A DNA stretch of 64,000 bases from Aurantimonas sp. 22II-16-19i. GTDB lineage: Bacteria; Pseudomonadota; Alphaproteobacteria; Rhizobiales; Rhizobiaceae. The notes under the pieces are model-generated. The model was not told the DNA's origin. It was given only the letters and a program-made list of their open reading frames with translations, and searched no databases. The translations under genes were made by a program, and so were the position numbers. Location: assembly GCF_002088275.1 (NCBI RefSeq), contig NZ_AQQS01000011.1:86128-150127 (forward strand), in the 5' to 3' direction. Shown piece by piece: positions 26,836 through 36,046 of this stretch. Within the stretch, counting starts at the first letter, position 1. Every line of letters begins with the position of its first letter.

Positions 26836-27858
26836 TTACTGGAGGAGGTTCTTTTCCTTCAGATAGGCGGTCAGCGTGTCGTAGACCTTCTGAGCCTGGG
26901 GCGACTGCTTGGCGATCGTCTCCCACTCCGCCTGGCCGAGCTGGCGGAACTTGGCGCGCTCTTCCTCGGACCAGTCGTGAATGGTGATCTTGCCACCCGC
27001 CTTGGCCTCCTCGACGGCCTTCAGATCAGCGGCCTTGTTGCCTTCGATCTGGGTCTTCTGGAACTCTTTCACCGTCTCTTCGAGCATCGTCTTGATGTCG
27101 TCGGGCAGCGCGTCCCACTTGCCCTGGTTCATCGACACCTCAACCAGCGGAAGCGAGTGAAACCCCGGATAGACGGGATTGGGGGCGATGTCGTTGAGGC
27201 CCTGCTGCTGATTGACCGAGAACACCGAGTAATCGGCGGCGTCGACGACACCCTTGTCGAGCGAGGTAAAGACTTCCGCCGAAGGCAGGTTCACCGGCGA
27301 AGCGCCTGCGGCCGCGAAGACGTTGGCGATCGGGCCCTCCGGCGAGCGCATCTTCAAGCCCTTGAGGTCGTCGACCCCGTCGAGCGGAACGCGCGAGACG
27401 AAGGCTTCGAGGCCGGGCGTCGAGACGCCGATGAAGTGCAGGCCGTAGGAACCGAGAAGGTCCTGCATGATCTCCTTGCCGCCGCCGTTCTCGACGAAGT
27501 CGATCATCTGCGCGGGATCCGACCACGCACCAACCGGATTGGCGATGAGGCCAAAGGCGGGGTCCTTGCCGGCCCAGTAGGAGCTGTCGCAGATCTGGCC
27601 GTCGAGAATGCCCGCGGCGACCGCGTCGAGCGTTTCATTGTACTCGACCACGGAGCCGACCGGCAGCAGCTCGATCTGAACCTTGCCGTCCGAGCGCTCC
27701 TTGACGAGATCCGTCCAGCCCTTCTGGTATTCGAAATTCGGGTTGCCCGCAGGGTCCGATGACTGGAAGCGGAATGAATAGTCTTGCGCGTTGGCGAAGC
27801 CGGCCATCGCGAGAAGTGCAGCGGCGCTCAGCGTCGTCGTGAAGATTGATCGTTTCAA
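26836..27858 (-). CDS. dctP: TRAP transporter substrate-binding protein (DctP)
   Basis: 340 residues. Signal peptide MKRSIFTTTLSAAALLAMAG-FANA, then the DctP fold with FEYQKGWTDLVKERSDGKVQ, GLKMRSPEGPIANVFAAAGA and an Arg in MRSPEGP that contacts the substrate carboxylate in the family. Adjacent enzymes suggest a sugar acid such as idonate or gluconate as ligand; this is inference. Confidence 0.93.
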   Translation of the reverse strand: MKRSIFTTTLSAAALLAMAGFANAQDYSFRFQSSDPAGNPNFEYQKGWTDLVKERSDGKVQIELLPVGSVVEYNETLDAVAAGILDGQICDSSYWAGKDPAFGLIANPVGAWSDPAQMIDFVENGGGKEIMQDLLGSYGLHFIGVSTPGLEAFVSRVPLDGVDDLKGLKMRSPEGPIANVFAAAGASPVNLPSAEVFTSLDKGVVDAADYSVFSVNQQQGLNDIAPNPVYPGFHSLPLVEVSMNQGKWDALPDDIKTMLEETVKEFQKTQIEGNKAADLKAVEEAKAGGKITIHDWSEEERAKFRQLGQAEWETIAKQSPQAQKVYDTLTAYLKEKNLLQ

Positions 27859-27929
27859 AAAGGATCCTCCCTGGATTGCAGTCGTCTTGAAGATCGAGCG
27901 CGGCCCGTAAGGGTCGCCACCCGGGTTGT

Positions 27930-28742
27930 TCAGCCGCCGTCTTCAGCGGCCGGTCTCTTGGAAGCGAAGCCTGCCTCCTCGATCATCGGCGCAAAGCTCG
28001 CATCGAGCCATTGCGGATCGACGACGCCCTCCAGCTCGTCGATCAGGGCCGTGCCATAGGCGACGAGCGCATCGCACGCCTCCCGCGCCGCTTTCTCGTC
28101 GCCAGCAAGGACCGCGTCCATGATCGCGATATGACTCTCGACCGTTTTGGCGAGCCCAACCTCGCCGCTGATCCGGGTCAGGTTGAGATAACCGGTTCGA
28201 CGCGCGATCGCATGCAGCGGCCGCAGCGCCCGTTCCAGAAAGCGCTCGCCGGAAGCTTGGATGAGCAGGACGTCGAAGCTCTTGTCGATCGCGTTGAAAC
28301 GGTCGACCGTCATTGGTCCCGCCTCGCTTGCAAGTTGGCGCCGGAGATAGTGCACCCGCGCGCGGTCGTTCGGCGTCATGTTCCGCATCGCTGCCTCGGT
28401 CACGAACCTGATCAGGTCTCGTCGCAGCACTGCGAGGCGGCGCTCACGCGCAAGATCGATCGGGGCGATCCTCAGTCCGTTGCGTGGCACGATCTCGAGC
28501 AGGGTTTCGGCAGCCAGCCGCCGGACGGCCTGGTGCACGGGCGTCCTCCCAAGGCCGACCCTTGCCTGAATGTCCTGAGTCCGGATGAAGGCTCCGGGCG
28601 CAAGCTGCATCGAAACGAAGAGCTCCTCGATGCGCTCGTAGGCCGTGGCCGTCAGGTCTCCCGTGCGCCCGGCGACCAGATCGCCCGAGCTCGGCCCGCC
28701 AGCCTTGTCCCGCCTGTCAGTCGGAATATTCCGGTCTTCCAT
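27930..28742 (-). CDS. GntR/FCD-family transcriptional regulator
   Basis: About 270 residues from ATG 28742. N-terminal winged helix (QARVGLGRTPVHQAVRRLAAE, LEIVPRNGLRI) and a C-terminal helical FCD effector domain (HIAIMDAVLAGDEKAAREAC). FCD regulators usually bind sugar acids or carboxylates. Divergent from the catabolic operon and upstream of the TRAP genes, so it probably represses both. The intergenic region 28743-28888 includes GTGA-N4-TCAC, a possible half of the operator. Confidence 0.88.
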   Translation of the reverse strand: MEDRNIPTDRRDKAGGPSSGDLVAGRTGDLTATAYERIEELFVSMQLAPGAFIRTQDIQARVGLGRTPVHQAVRRLAAETLLEIVPRNGLRIAPIDLARERRLAVLRRDLIRFVTEAAMRNMTPNDRARVHYLRRQLASEAGPMTVDRFNAIDKSFDVLLIQASGERFLERALRPLHAIARRTGYLNLTRISGEVGLAKTVESHIAIMDAVLAGDEKAAREACDALVAYGTALIDELEGVVDPQWLDASFAPMIEEAGFASKRPAAEDGG

Positions 28743-28888
28743 TGGAGAGGAAACTTGCAAATGCGGCCTCAAACCCGTATGCGTTCGCCTGTGATATTTC
28801 ACGGTATTTTGTGGAATGTCAACACACTCTTCTAAGGCGCGAAGGCTTCAGCGAAAGCGCGAACCCTAAAGACGATGGAGAAAGAGCG

Positions 28889-30094
28889 TTGAAGATCACC
28901 GCGATCGAGACACTGCGCACGCAGGAGTTTTCAAACGTCCTTTGGGTGCGTGTTCACACCGATGAGGGGACGATCGGGCTGGGCGAGACCTTCTACGGCG
29001 CGGGCGCCGTCGAGGCTCATATCCACGACACTCTCGCCGATCGGCTCCTGGGCAAGGATCCGCTGCGCATCGAGGCCCTTTCGCGTGAACTCGTGAACCT
29101 GCCGATGGCTCAGTCGTCGACCGGGGCGGAATACCGTGCGGCCTCCGCCATCGACCTGGCCCTTTGGGACATTTTCGGCAAAGTCTGCGACCAGCCTGTG
29201 CACCAGATGCTCGGCGGCCTGTGTCACGACAAGGTGCCTGTCTACAACACCTGCGCCGGCTACGGCTACGTCCGCTCTCACAAGATCAAGCCGGTCGACA
29301 CCTGGAATTTCGGGGCATCGCAGGATGGTCCTTACGAAGATCTCCAGGGCTTCATGACCGATGCCGGCGCGATCGCCGAAAGCCTGCTCGAGCAGGGCAT
29401 CACCGGCATGAAGATCTGGCCGTTCGATCCTCCCGCCATCGCGAACGATGGACGCTTCATCTCCACCGCAGAGATGCGAAAGGCCCTTGAGCCCTTCGAG
29501 AAGATCCGCAAGCGCGTCGGCGATAAGATGCAGATCATGGTGGAGTTCCACTGCTTGTGGAATCTGCCGACGATCAAGCGCATCGCCCGCGAACTCGAAG
29601 CTTTCGATCCGACCTGGTACGAAGACCCCATCCGCATGAATTCTGTCTCGGCGCTGAAGGAGCTCGCGGCCTCCACAAGCGTGCCGATCTGTGCCTCCGA
29701 GACGCTGGGGAGCCGCTTTCCCTACAAGGACATGCTGGAGGCCGGCGCCATCGGCGTCGTCATGACCGACCTCGTCTGGACGGGCGGCCTCACCGAGGGG
29801 CGCAAGATCGCGGCGTTGGCCGACACCTACCATCGGCCTTACGCCCCGCACGACTGCACCGGGCCGGTTGCCTATGTGGCGGCCGTCCATTCCTCGCTTT
29901 CGCAGCCCAACACGCTGATCCAGGAATCGGTGCGGGCCTTCTATACCGGCTGGTACAAGGAACTCGTCACCGAACTGCCGAAGATCGAGAACGGCCATGT
30001 CCTGCCCATGCAGGGGCCGGGCCTCGGCACCGAACTTCTGCCGTCGGTCTTCGAACGGTCCGACCTTACCACCCGCAAATCGGAGCTTTCCTGA
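28889..30094 (+). CDS. mandelate racemase/muconate lactonizing enzyme-family dehydratase
   Basis: 401 residues from a TTG with GGAGA upstream. Enolase-superfamily capping domain then barrel: K175 (GMKIW), metal-ligand candidates E219 (VEFHCLW), E245 (YEDP) and E271 (SETLGSR), and the H321-D322 dyad (APHDCTGP). The set fits an acid-sugar dehydratase. The substrate is not fixed by sequence; the neighbouring idonate-type enzymes suggest an aldonate or uronate derivative. The stop overlaps the next start. Confidence 0.85.
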   Translation: MKITAIETLRTQEFSNVLWVRVHTDEGTIGLGETFYGAGAVEAHIHDTLADRLLGKDPLRIEALSRELVNLPMAQSSTGAEYRAASAIDLALWDIFGKVCDQPVHQMLGGLCHDKVPVYNTCAGYGYVRSHKIKPVDTWNFGASQDGPYEDLQGFMTDAGAIAESLLEQGITGMKIWPFDPPAIANDGRFISTAEMRKALEPFEKIRKRVGDKMQIMVEFHCLWNLPTIKRIARELEAFDPTWYEDPIRMNSVSALKELAASTSVPICASETLGSRFPYKDMLEAGAIGVVMTDLVWTGGLTEGRKIAALADTYHRPYAPHDCTGPVAYVAAVHSSLSQPNTLIQESVRAFYTGWYKELVTELPKIENGHVLPMQGPGLGTELLPSVFERSDLTTRKSELS

Positions 30095-30873
30095 TGCCTG
30101 ACGCCAAACCCAATCCACTGTTCGATATTTCCGGCAAGACCGCCCTCGTCACCGGCTCCTCGCGCGGGCTCGGCCGGGCGATCGCGGAAGGGCTCGGGGA
30201 TGCAGGGGCGCGGCTCGTAATCAACGGGCGCAAGGCGGAAACCGTGAAGCAGGCCGCGGACGAGATGCGCGCCAAGGGCTACGAGGTCCTCGAAGCCGTG
30301 TTCGACGTCGCGGTCGAGGAAGAAGTCGAAGGGGCCTTCGCCCGGTTCGATGCCGAAGGCATCGAGATCGACATCCTCGTCAACAATGCCGGCATCCAGC
30401 ATCGCCAGCTCATGGTCGAGCTGAAGCTCGCCGACTGGCAGCGCGTCATCGACACCAATCTGACGGCGGCCTTTCTTCTCGGACGCGAGGCGGCCAAACG
30501 CATGATCCCGCGGGGGAGCGGCAAGGTCATCAATATCGGCTCGCTGACCTCCGACCTCGCGCGCCGCACGGTGACGCCCTATACGGTCGCCAAAGGCGGC
30601 ATCAAGATGCTGACCAAGGGCATGGCCGCAGAATGGGCCGAGCACGGCATCCAGGCGAATGCGATCGGCCCCGGCTACATGGTGACCGAGATGAACGAGG
30701 CGCTGCTGTCGGACCCGGAGTTCGATGCCTGGGTCAAGGGGCGTACGCCCGCCAAGCGGTGGGGGCAGCCGGACGAACTCATCGGCGCGGCCGTCTTCCT
30801 CGCGTCGCCCGCCTCCAATTACGTCAACGGCCAGCTCATCTTCGTCGACGGCGGCATGATCTCGGTGCTCTGA
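30094..30873 (+). CDS. idnO: gluconate 5-dehydrogenase-like SDR
   Basis: 259 residues. Rossmann TGSSRGLGRAI, NNAGIQHR, catalytic Ser (INIGSLTSD) and YTVAK. IQHR and the overall pattern are typical of IdnO/Gno, which interconverts 5-ketogluconate and D-gluconate with NADPH. ATGA-type overlap with the dehydratase gene. Confidence 0.82.
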   Translation: MPDAKPNPLFDISGKTALVTGSSRGLGRAIAEGLGDAGARLVINGRKAETVKQAADEMRAKGYEVLEAVFDVAVEEEVEGAFARFDAEGIEIDILVNNAGIQHRQLMVELKLADWQRVIDTNLTAAFLLGREAAKRMIPRGSGKVINIGSLTSDLARRTVTPYTVAKGGIKMLTKGMAAEWAEHGIQANAIGPGYMVTEMNEALLSDPEFDAWVKGRTPAKRWGQPDELIGAAVFLASPASNYVNGQLIFVDGGMISVL

Positions 30874-30934
30874 CGGCGACGGCGGGCCAAGCCCGAGCTG
30901 CCACGAACCATCCATCAAGGAAGGAAACCATCCG

Positions 30935-31984
30935 ATGCGCGCAATCGTCGCCCACGCCCCCCATGATCTGCGTTTGGACGAGCGCGAGGCGGCGGGAGAT
31001 CCAGGTCCGGGCGAGGTGCGCCTGCGTCTCGCCGTCGGAGGCATCTGTGGTTCGGATCTCCATTATTATCACAATGGCGGCTTCGGCACGGTGCGGTTGA
31101 GAGAGCCGATGATCCTCGGACACGAGGTTTCCGGAACGGTCGAGGCCCTGGGCAAGGGCGTTTCGAAGCTCGCCATCGGCGATATCGGCGCGCTCAACCC
31201 CTCGCGTGCCTGCGGTCACTGCGAGGAATGCCGCCGGGGGCTGCCGAACCAGTGCCTCGACATGGTTTTCAACGGCTCGGCGATGCGCTTCCCGCATGTC
31301 CAGGGCCTTTTCCGCGAGACGCTCACCGTACCGGAGGCCCAGCTCATCAAGGCGGAGGGCGTCGCGGACGCCTCGCTCCTGGCGCTCGCCGAGCCCTTTG
31401 CCGTCTGCCTTCATGCGGCGCGCCGTGCGGGCGATCTATTCGGGCGGACGGTCGTCGTCTTCGGCTGCGGACCGATCGGGTGCCTCGCCGTCGCGGCAGC
31501 GAAGCTCGCGGGCGCGGCGAAGATCGTCGCCTGCGACGTCCACGACGCGCCCTTGAAGATCGCCGAGGCGCTTGGCGCCGACCGGCTCGTCAACACCGCG
31601 GCGAACCCCGGCGACCTCGATGATCTGAAGGCTGGAAAGGGCCGGACGGACTGCGTCTTCGAATGCTCCGGACATCCGGGCGCTCTCGCCGCCGCGCTCG
31701 AGATCTTGAGACCCCGCGGACGCCTCGTGACCGTCGGGCTCGGCGGCGCCATTGAAGTGCCGATGTCGCTCGTCGTGACGAAGGAGATCGAGGCGGTCGG
31801 CAGTTTCCGCTTCGACGAGGAGTTTGCCGTCGCCGTGAACCTCATCGCATCGGGCCGGGCGGATCTCAGCCCCCTCGTCACCCACCGAATGCCGGCGGCG
31901 CGAGCGATCGAGGCCTTCGATATTGCTTCGGACCGCTCGCAGGCCATGAAGATCCATCTCGATCTGCAGGACTGGGACGGTTGA
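30935..31984 (+). CDS. idnD: L-idonate 5-dehydrogenase-like zinc alcohol dehydrogenase
   Basis: 349 residues. Catalytic zinc site with GGICGSDLHYY and GHE, structural zinc cysteines CGHCEECRRGLPNQC, and NAD-binding GCGPIGCLAVAAAKLAG. The CGSDLHYYHNGG motif is typical of IdnD, which oxidises L-idonate to 5-ketogluconate, the substrate of the upstream IdnO-like enzyme. Confidence 0.85.
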   Translation: MRAIVAHAPHDLRLDEREAAGDPGPGEVRLRLAVGGICGSDLHYYHNGGFGTVRLREPMILGHEVSGTVEALGKGVSKLAIGDIGALNPSRACGHCEECRRGLPNQCLDMVFNGSAMRFPHVQGLFRETLTVPEAQLIKAEGVADASLLALAEPFAVCLHAARRAGDLFGRTVVVFGCGPIGCLAVAAAKLAGAAKIVACDVHDAPLKIAEALGADRLVNTAANPGDLDDLKAGKGRTDCVFECSGHPGALAAALEILRPRGRLVTVGLGGAIEVPMSLVVTKEIEAVGSFRFDEEFAVAVNLIASGRADLSPLVTHRMPAARAIEAFDIASDRSQAMKIHLDLQDWDG

Positions 31985-31988
31985 CGCC

Positions 31989-32963
31989 ATGCTGATCGTC
32001 TTCCACGGCGCAAATGCCGAAACCTTCTCCATCGGCATTGAGGACCGGCTCGGGGCCGGTCACGAGGTGGCTCGCGTGTCCGATGCCCTCGATGGCGACG
32101 GCGAGCGCGAGGCCTTCGAAAAGGCCGAAATCATCGTCGGCATCGCGCTCAAGGAGCACCATCCGACCCCGCGCGCTTTGAAGCTTTACCTGTCGCCTGC
32201 AGCGGGCGTCGACCAGATCGACGTCGGCTGCCTGCCGGAGGGCTCCACCCTCTGCAACGCCTTTGGTCACGAGACTGCGATCGCCGAATATGTGATGGCA
32301 GCGCTGCTCGCGCGCCACGTGCCGCTCGTTCGCGTCGACGCCCAGCTCAGGCAAGGCAACTGGGAACATTGGGCCGGGCGGCCGACCGGCCTGCGCAGCG
32401 AGCTTCGCAGCCAGACGCTCGGCATCGTCGGCTTCGGCCATATCGGCAAGGCGATTGCGAAAGCCGCGAAAGCTTTCGGCATGCGCGTCCTCGTCGCCAA
32501 TCGCTCGGTGGTCGAGCCGACGGACGTCGTTGACGAGAGCTTTGGTCTTGAGAGGCTCGGCGAGATGGCACCGATGGTCGACGTGCTCCTTGCGACGCTG
32601 CCGCTGACGGAAGAGACGCGCGGACTGATCGGTGCCGACGTTCTGTCCGCCCTTCCCAATGGCGCCGTCATAATGAATGTCGGGCGCGGAGCGGTGATCG
32701 AGGAACACGCCCTTTACGACGCGTTCGCGTCGGGCCGTATCTCGGGCATCATCGACACTTGGTACCGCTATCCCTCGGTCGAAAATCCCGAACCGCATCC
32801 CTCGGAGCTGCCGTTCCACGAATTGCCGAACCTATTGATGACGCCGCACATGTCGGCCTGGACCACCGGGACGATCGCACGGCGCCAGGAGGTGATCGTG
32901 GACAATGTCCGGCGGATCTCGCGAGGCGAGCTTCCTGTCAATCGCGTTTATCCGCATGGCTGA
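31989..32963 (+). CDS. D-2-hydroxyacid dehydrogenase family protein
   Basis: 324 residues. NAD-binding GFGHIGKAI, then MNVGRGAVIEEHAL and the C-terminal PHMSAW containing the catalytic His. The family reduces 2-keto acids or oxidises 2-hydroxy acids; here it could process a keto-acid product of the dehydratase. It is 4 bp after idnD and last of the operon. Confidence 0.85.
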   Translation: MLIVFHGANAETFSIGIEDRLGAGHEVARVSDALDGDGEREAFEKAEIIVGIALKEHHPTPRALKLYLSPAAGVDQIDVGCLPEGSTLCNAFGHETAIAEYVMAALLARHVPLVRVDAQLRQGNWEHWAGRPTGLRSELRSQTLGIVGFGHIGKAIAKAAKAFGMRVLVANRSVVEPTDVVDESFGLERLGEMAPMVDVLLATLPLTEETRGLIGADVLSALPNGAVIMNVGRGAVIEEHALYDAFASGRISGIIDTWYRYPSVENPEPHPSELPFHELPNLLMTPHMSAWTTGTIARRQEVIVDNVRRISRGELPVNRVYPHG

Positions 32964-33211
32964 ACTGCGAGGCGGTCGATGACCTTGCCGGCATCTGCCG
33001 GCGCCGCTCGGTTCGCATGACGATCCGGGATGGTCCGGAAGTTGTCTGCGTCCGCTCCGTCGTTCACATTGCGCGCTCCCCCGCGGATATTTCCGACGTC
33101 AGGATTCAGAATTGTCTGAATGGCTCGGGCCGGATCGTCGAGGGGCGACATGCTCTGCTTCTCGATCGATCAGAAGACAGTCAGTGCCGCGAATTCGTGA
33201 CCGGGTTCTTG
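32964..33211. other. intergenic region, nothing recognised
   Basis: 248 bp between the convergent ends of the catabolic operon and hipA. No supported gene or clear terminator. Confidence 0.4.
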
Positions 33212-34441
33212 TCATGCCAGTTCGCTGTAGAGCGGCACGGTCGGGGCATGGGCGTCGATTGCCGCTACGACGTTAGCGGCGAGAGGAAGATGCCCCTTCT
33301 CGGTCTCCCACACCTGCCGGAACCGTTGGACGGTTTCGGCGGCAGTGTCGACGACAAGCTTTTCCGGCAGAAGGGCTTTGGCCGCCAGATGCCGAAGCTC
33401 ATCTGCATCGAAGTCGGCCATCTTCTTCGTCCGGGAGAAATTCAGGGCGGCCGTGTCCTCGCCCTCGATGTAGGCGATGGTCGAAACGAGATCGTAGGCT
33501 GGCGAGAGCATGGCCGATCGCTTATCCGGATAGATCAGCGACCAGTTTTTGAGATGCATGTCGCCATTGCCTATCAGCGCACTGAATACGAGGCGGCGAA
33601 TGAACTCGGCAGCGCCGGCGTCTCCTGCCTCAGTCCCGATAACGCGCGCGATGTTGGCGTAGCTGGCACGCTTGTATTTGTCGTCCGGAAAGACCCCGAA
33701 AACCTGCGCGAAATCCTCGGTGTGGACCGGACCGTCGCCGGTTCGGTCGAAGCGGCTGACAGCAAGCGCTCGTCCCTTCAGCTGGCCGACGCCTTCTGGA
33801 ATACCGGCGATCGCATCGAGAGCCACCAGGTTGATGACAGGCACCTCCATGCCGATCATCCCAGCGATCGTCATCATTGAGAACTCGTTCTCCGGAACCC
33901 CGGTGAATTGCTGGGACGGAAGCTTCACGATCCAGGAACCACCAACGCCTTCGGCGGGAATGGTCAGGCCTCCGCCCTTCCCTGTGTTCTCGAACGCGGA
34001 GAATTTCAGTTGCACACCCGCGAGCGAAAAGCGCAGCGCATTGGGTTTGACGTTCTCCGGCAAATCCTCGCCGGCACCAGGTGGAAAGGCGTTACCAGCC
34101 GCCGGATGGATCGAGAGTGCTCCGGGCAGGTCGAGCCCCAGCACCCAGAGCAGGAAGAATTCTCGCTGCTGATTGACCCCGGCCCGCTCGGCGAGATAGC
34201 GGCGTAGGCCGCCCTCCGGCAAAAGGTTCGAGAAGAATGGCGGTACAACCCGCTGTGTCGGGCGGATCCTGGTGATGAGGGCGCCCAGATCATCCTTGAA
34301 CGATAGGCTGAGGGTCGGTCGATCCGGGTTCCCGACATAGTCTTCGTTGAAGGTAAAGATCGTCCGATCGCCCTGCAAATGGGTCAGCGTGCCGATAGGC
34401 TCGTCGTAGAGCCGCACGTCGAGAACCGAGACGTCAGGCAT
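33212..34441 (-). CDS. hipA: HipA-family kinase toxin
   Basis: About 409 residues from the ATG at 34441 (34447 also possible), overlapping hipB. The N-terminal subdomain has a PFFSNLLPEG motif; the kinase core has SALIGNGDMHLKNWSLIYP with the catalytic Asp and SPAYDLVST with the Mg-binding Asp. HipA kinases phosphorylate glutamyl-tRNA synthetase or related targets and induce dormancy. Confidence 0.9.
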   Translation of the reverse strand: MPDVSVLDVRLYDEPIGTLTHLQGDRTIFTFNEDYVGNPDRPTLSLSFKDDLGALITRIRPTQRVVPPFFSNLLPEGGLRRYLAERAGVNQQREFFLLWVLGLDLPGALSIHPAAGNAFPPGAGEDLPENVKPNALRFSLAGVQLKFSAFENTGKGGGLTIPAEGVGGSWIVKLPSQQFTGVPENEFSMMTIAGMIGMEVPVINLVALDAIAGIPEGVGQLKGRALAVSRFDRTGDGPVHTEDFAQVFGVFPDDKYKRASYANIARVIGTEAGDAGAAEFIRRLVFSALIGNGDMHLKNWSLIYPDKRSAMLSPAYDLVSTIAYIEGEDTAALNFSRTKKMADFDADELRHLAAKALLPEKLVVDTAAETVQRFRQVWETEKGHLPLAANVVAAIDAHAPTVPLYSELA

Positions 34442-35018
34442 CTCCATCGTCCAACAAATAGGCGGGTCGCGGCTCCGACGGACTGGCATGGGCGATGGAG
34501 TTGCGTAGTCGCTGCAGGCTTTGCGCGATGTCACGCACGACAGGGTCCGCCTGCGCGTTCGCCTGATAGCGCTCGAGGCGGACGATCAGCTCACGCACCA
34601 GCTGCATTTCCTGATCGCTGAGATTTACCCGTCGCAGAAACCGAAGCGTTTCTTCGATGCGATCGAGATCGGCGGAGCTGCCGTCAAGCTGCTTCATTTT
34701 CTTGACCAGCCGCTCGGCACGGGCAAAGCGCTTGTTGTCGGGATGACCGGTACGGATATGCATGTCCGGTGTTGCCTGCGCCTTGATCAGGCCTCGCACC
34801 GCGGGCACGAGTTTCTTCGGCACGAGCATGAGCTCGAGATCGAGCGCGCGTGTCATATCGATGAAGCTCGACAGCCCGGGCTCCATCTTGCCGCTCTCAA
34901 TTTGGGAAATATGGCTCTGCGTCAGCCCCGCCCGTTCGCTGAGCGCGCGCTGACTCATATCCGATGCCTCGCGCACCTCACGGGCATGCGCAATCAGGCT
35001 TTCGCTCTGATAGGCCAT
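34434..35018 (-). CDS. hipB: HipB-like antitoxin with extended C-terminus
   Basis: 194 residues. The XRE helix-turn-helix (MSQRALSERAGLTQSHISQIESG) spans about residues 20-45. The long helical extension (residues 85-190) is much larger than E. coli HipB. It would repress the hip promoter and sequester HipA. Confidence 0.88.
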   Translation of the reverse strand: MAYQSESLIAHAREVREASDMSQRALSERAGLTQSHISQIESGKMEPGLSSFIDMTRALDLELMLVPKKLVPAVRGLIKAQATPDMHIRTGHPDNKRFARAERLVKKMKQLDGSSADLDRIEETLRFLRRVNLSDQEMQLVRELIVRLERYQANAQADPVVRDIAQSLQRLRNSIAHASPSEPRPAYLLDDGDA

Positions 35019-35131
35019 GATACAGATTCCTAATCAAATTCAAAGCTGCGATCAGGATATTATATCTAACCAACGGCCTAGCCGACGTCAAGAAATTTGA
35101 TATAGGATAATGATAAATGCTGAATCCTAAT
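35019..35131 (-). promoter_or_regulatory. hipBA promoter/operator region
   Basis: AT-rich 110 bp upstream of hipB with inverted arms TAGGAT (35103-35108) and ATCCTA (35124-35129), spacer 15. HipB-type proteins bind similar TATCC-like palindromes, so these are operator candidates. Confidence 0.4.
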
Positions 35132-35596
35132 CCAGAAAAATATATCGTATTTTTGGCTGAAAGCCGAATGCGAAAGGTCGCTGGGTTCCCGAGAAAGCCA
35201 AGCAATTCGAGACCGCTGCCGAGGCGTCACGCCGGTCGAGCGATTTCACCGCTTTTTGAGAGGACGGTGGGTAAAAGCATACGGGCGGAGATCGCCGCTC
35301 GCGCCCAAGGTGAGGGATACGAAGCTCGCATCGTCAGCTCCATCGACGTCCTTGCAGGACGGAGGATCGATCGACTTGACCTCTATGGCGTCCGCAATCT
35401 CCAGGCCGCGCAGCGGCCTTCGGCGCGAAGCGCCGGGGCGGGCCGGTACAGGGTGGGCTCAGCTCGCCCCCGGCCCGGGCATTTTCTGGGTTCCTCCTCG
35501 ATCGCTGCCAGGGGATGCGGCTGCCGCTGACGGCACCCCGGAAATTCCGCCGCACCATGACGGCGCGGCGGCTTCTCCCCGACCACCAGTGGCAGC
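35132..35596. other. region without a recognised gene, possibly decayed
   Basis: 465 bp of high GC. Fragments in two plus-strand frames (for example PEKAKQFETAAEASRRSSDF near 35190, then AEIAARAQGEGYEARIV near 35290) look protein-like but are split by a frame change, so this may be a broken small gene. No family assigned. Confidence 0.3.
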
Positions 35597-35904
35597 TCAG
35601 GCGGCGATTGCACCGGTCTCCTTGGCCTTCGTTGCATCGTCGCGATCGACGCTTTGCATGATGAAGTCAGCGGCCTTCTGGGCTTCGCTTGCCGCTCGGA
35701 AGATCGCGCGCTTGTCCTCCTTCAACGCCTTCAGCCACCCCTCGACATAGGCGGCCGACTGGTCGAATGTCGGCTGTACGCCAAGGCGAACGCTCAACAT
35801 GCACGCGCCGATTTCGGCCACCAGTTCCTCGAAGGCATAGGCTTTGCGGTCATTGAACCGCTTGAACCGCTCAAGGCGTTTGTCTCCGCCCGTCCAGTGG
35901 GTCT
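35597..35904 (-). pseudogene. ardC: ardC 3' fragment (antirestriction protein, C-terminal part)
   Basis: Encodes HWTGGDKRLERFKRFNDRKA through YVEGWLKALKEDKRAIFRAA and GAIAA, the C-terminal end of the ArdC/DUF1738 antirestriction family. It includes the downstream Glu region (AFEELVAEIGA) that supplies the third zinc ligand. It joins in frame to the fragment at 38975-39579 once the inserted element is removed. Confidence 0.85.
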
Positions 35905-35931
35905 TATGCCGATATCGGCATAAGACCCATA
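35900..35931. repeat. 32-bp perfect palindrome at the left RIT junction
   Basis: Bases 35900-35931 are self-complementary, with half-site TGGGTCTTATGCCGAT. The outer TGGGT/ACCCA arms are shared with the interrupted ardC sequence. The central 22 bp belong neither to ardC nor to the 32-bp terminal repeat. Confidence 0.85.
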
Positions 35932-35957
35932 ATGCCGCGACCCGGATTATGCCGCGC
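35926..35957. repeat. left terminal inverted repeat of RIT element
   Basis: 32 bp beginning GACCCATAATGCCGCG, perfect inverse of 38949-38980. Confidence 0.92.
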
Positions 35958-36046
35958 GGCGTCGGAATGGCGCGGTCAGCGGCATGATCACGCGCTTCCA
36001 GTTCGGCATAATCTTCCGTGCTCCAGCAACATGGAGCATCACGATT

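Noticed and set aside
35117..35530. Plus-strand 137-codon frame after hipB
   Set aside because: Protein-like only in parts and split over two frames; it may be a decayed gene but no family could be named.
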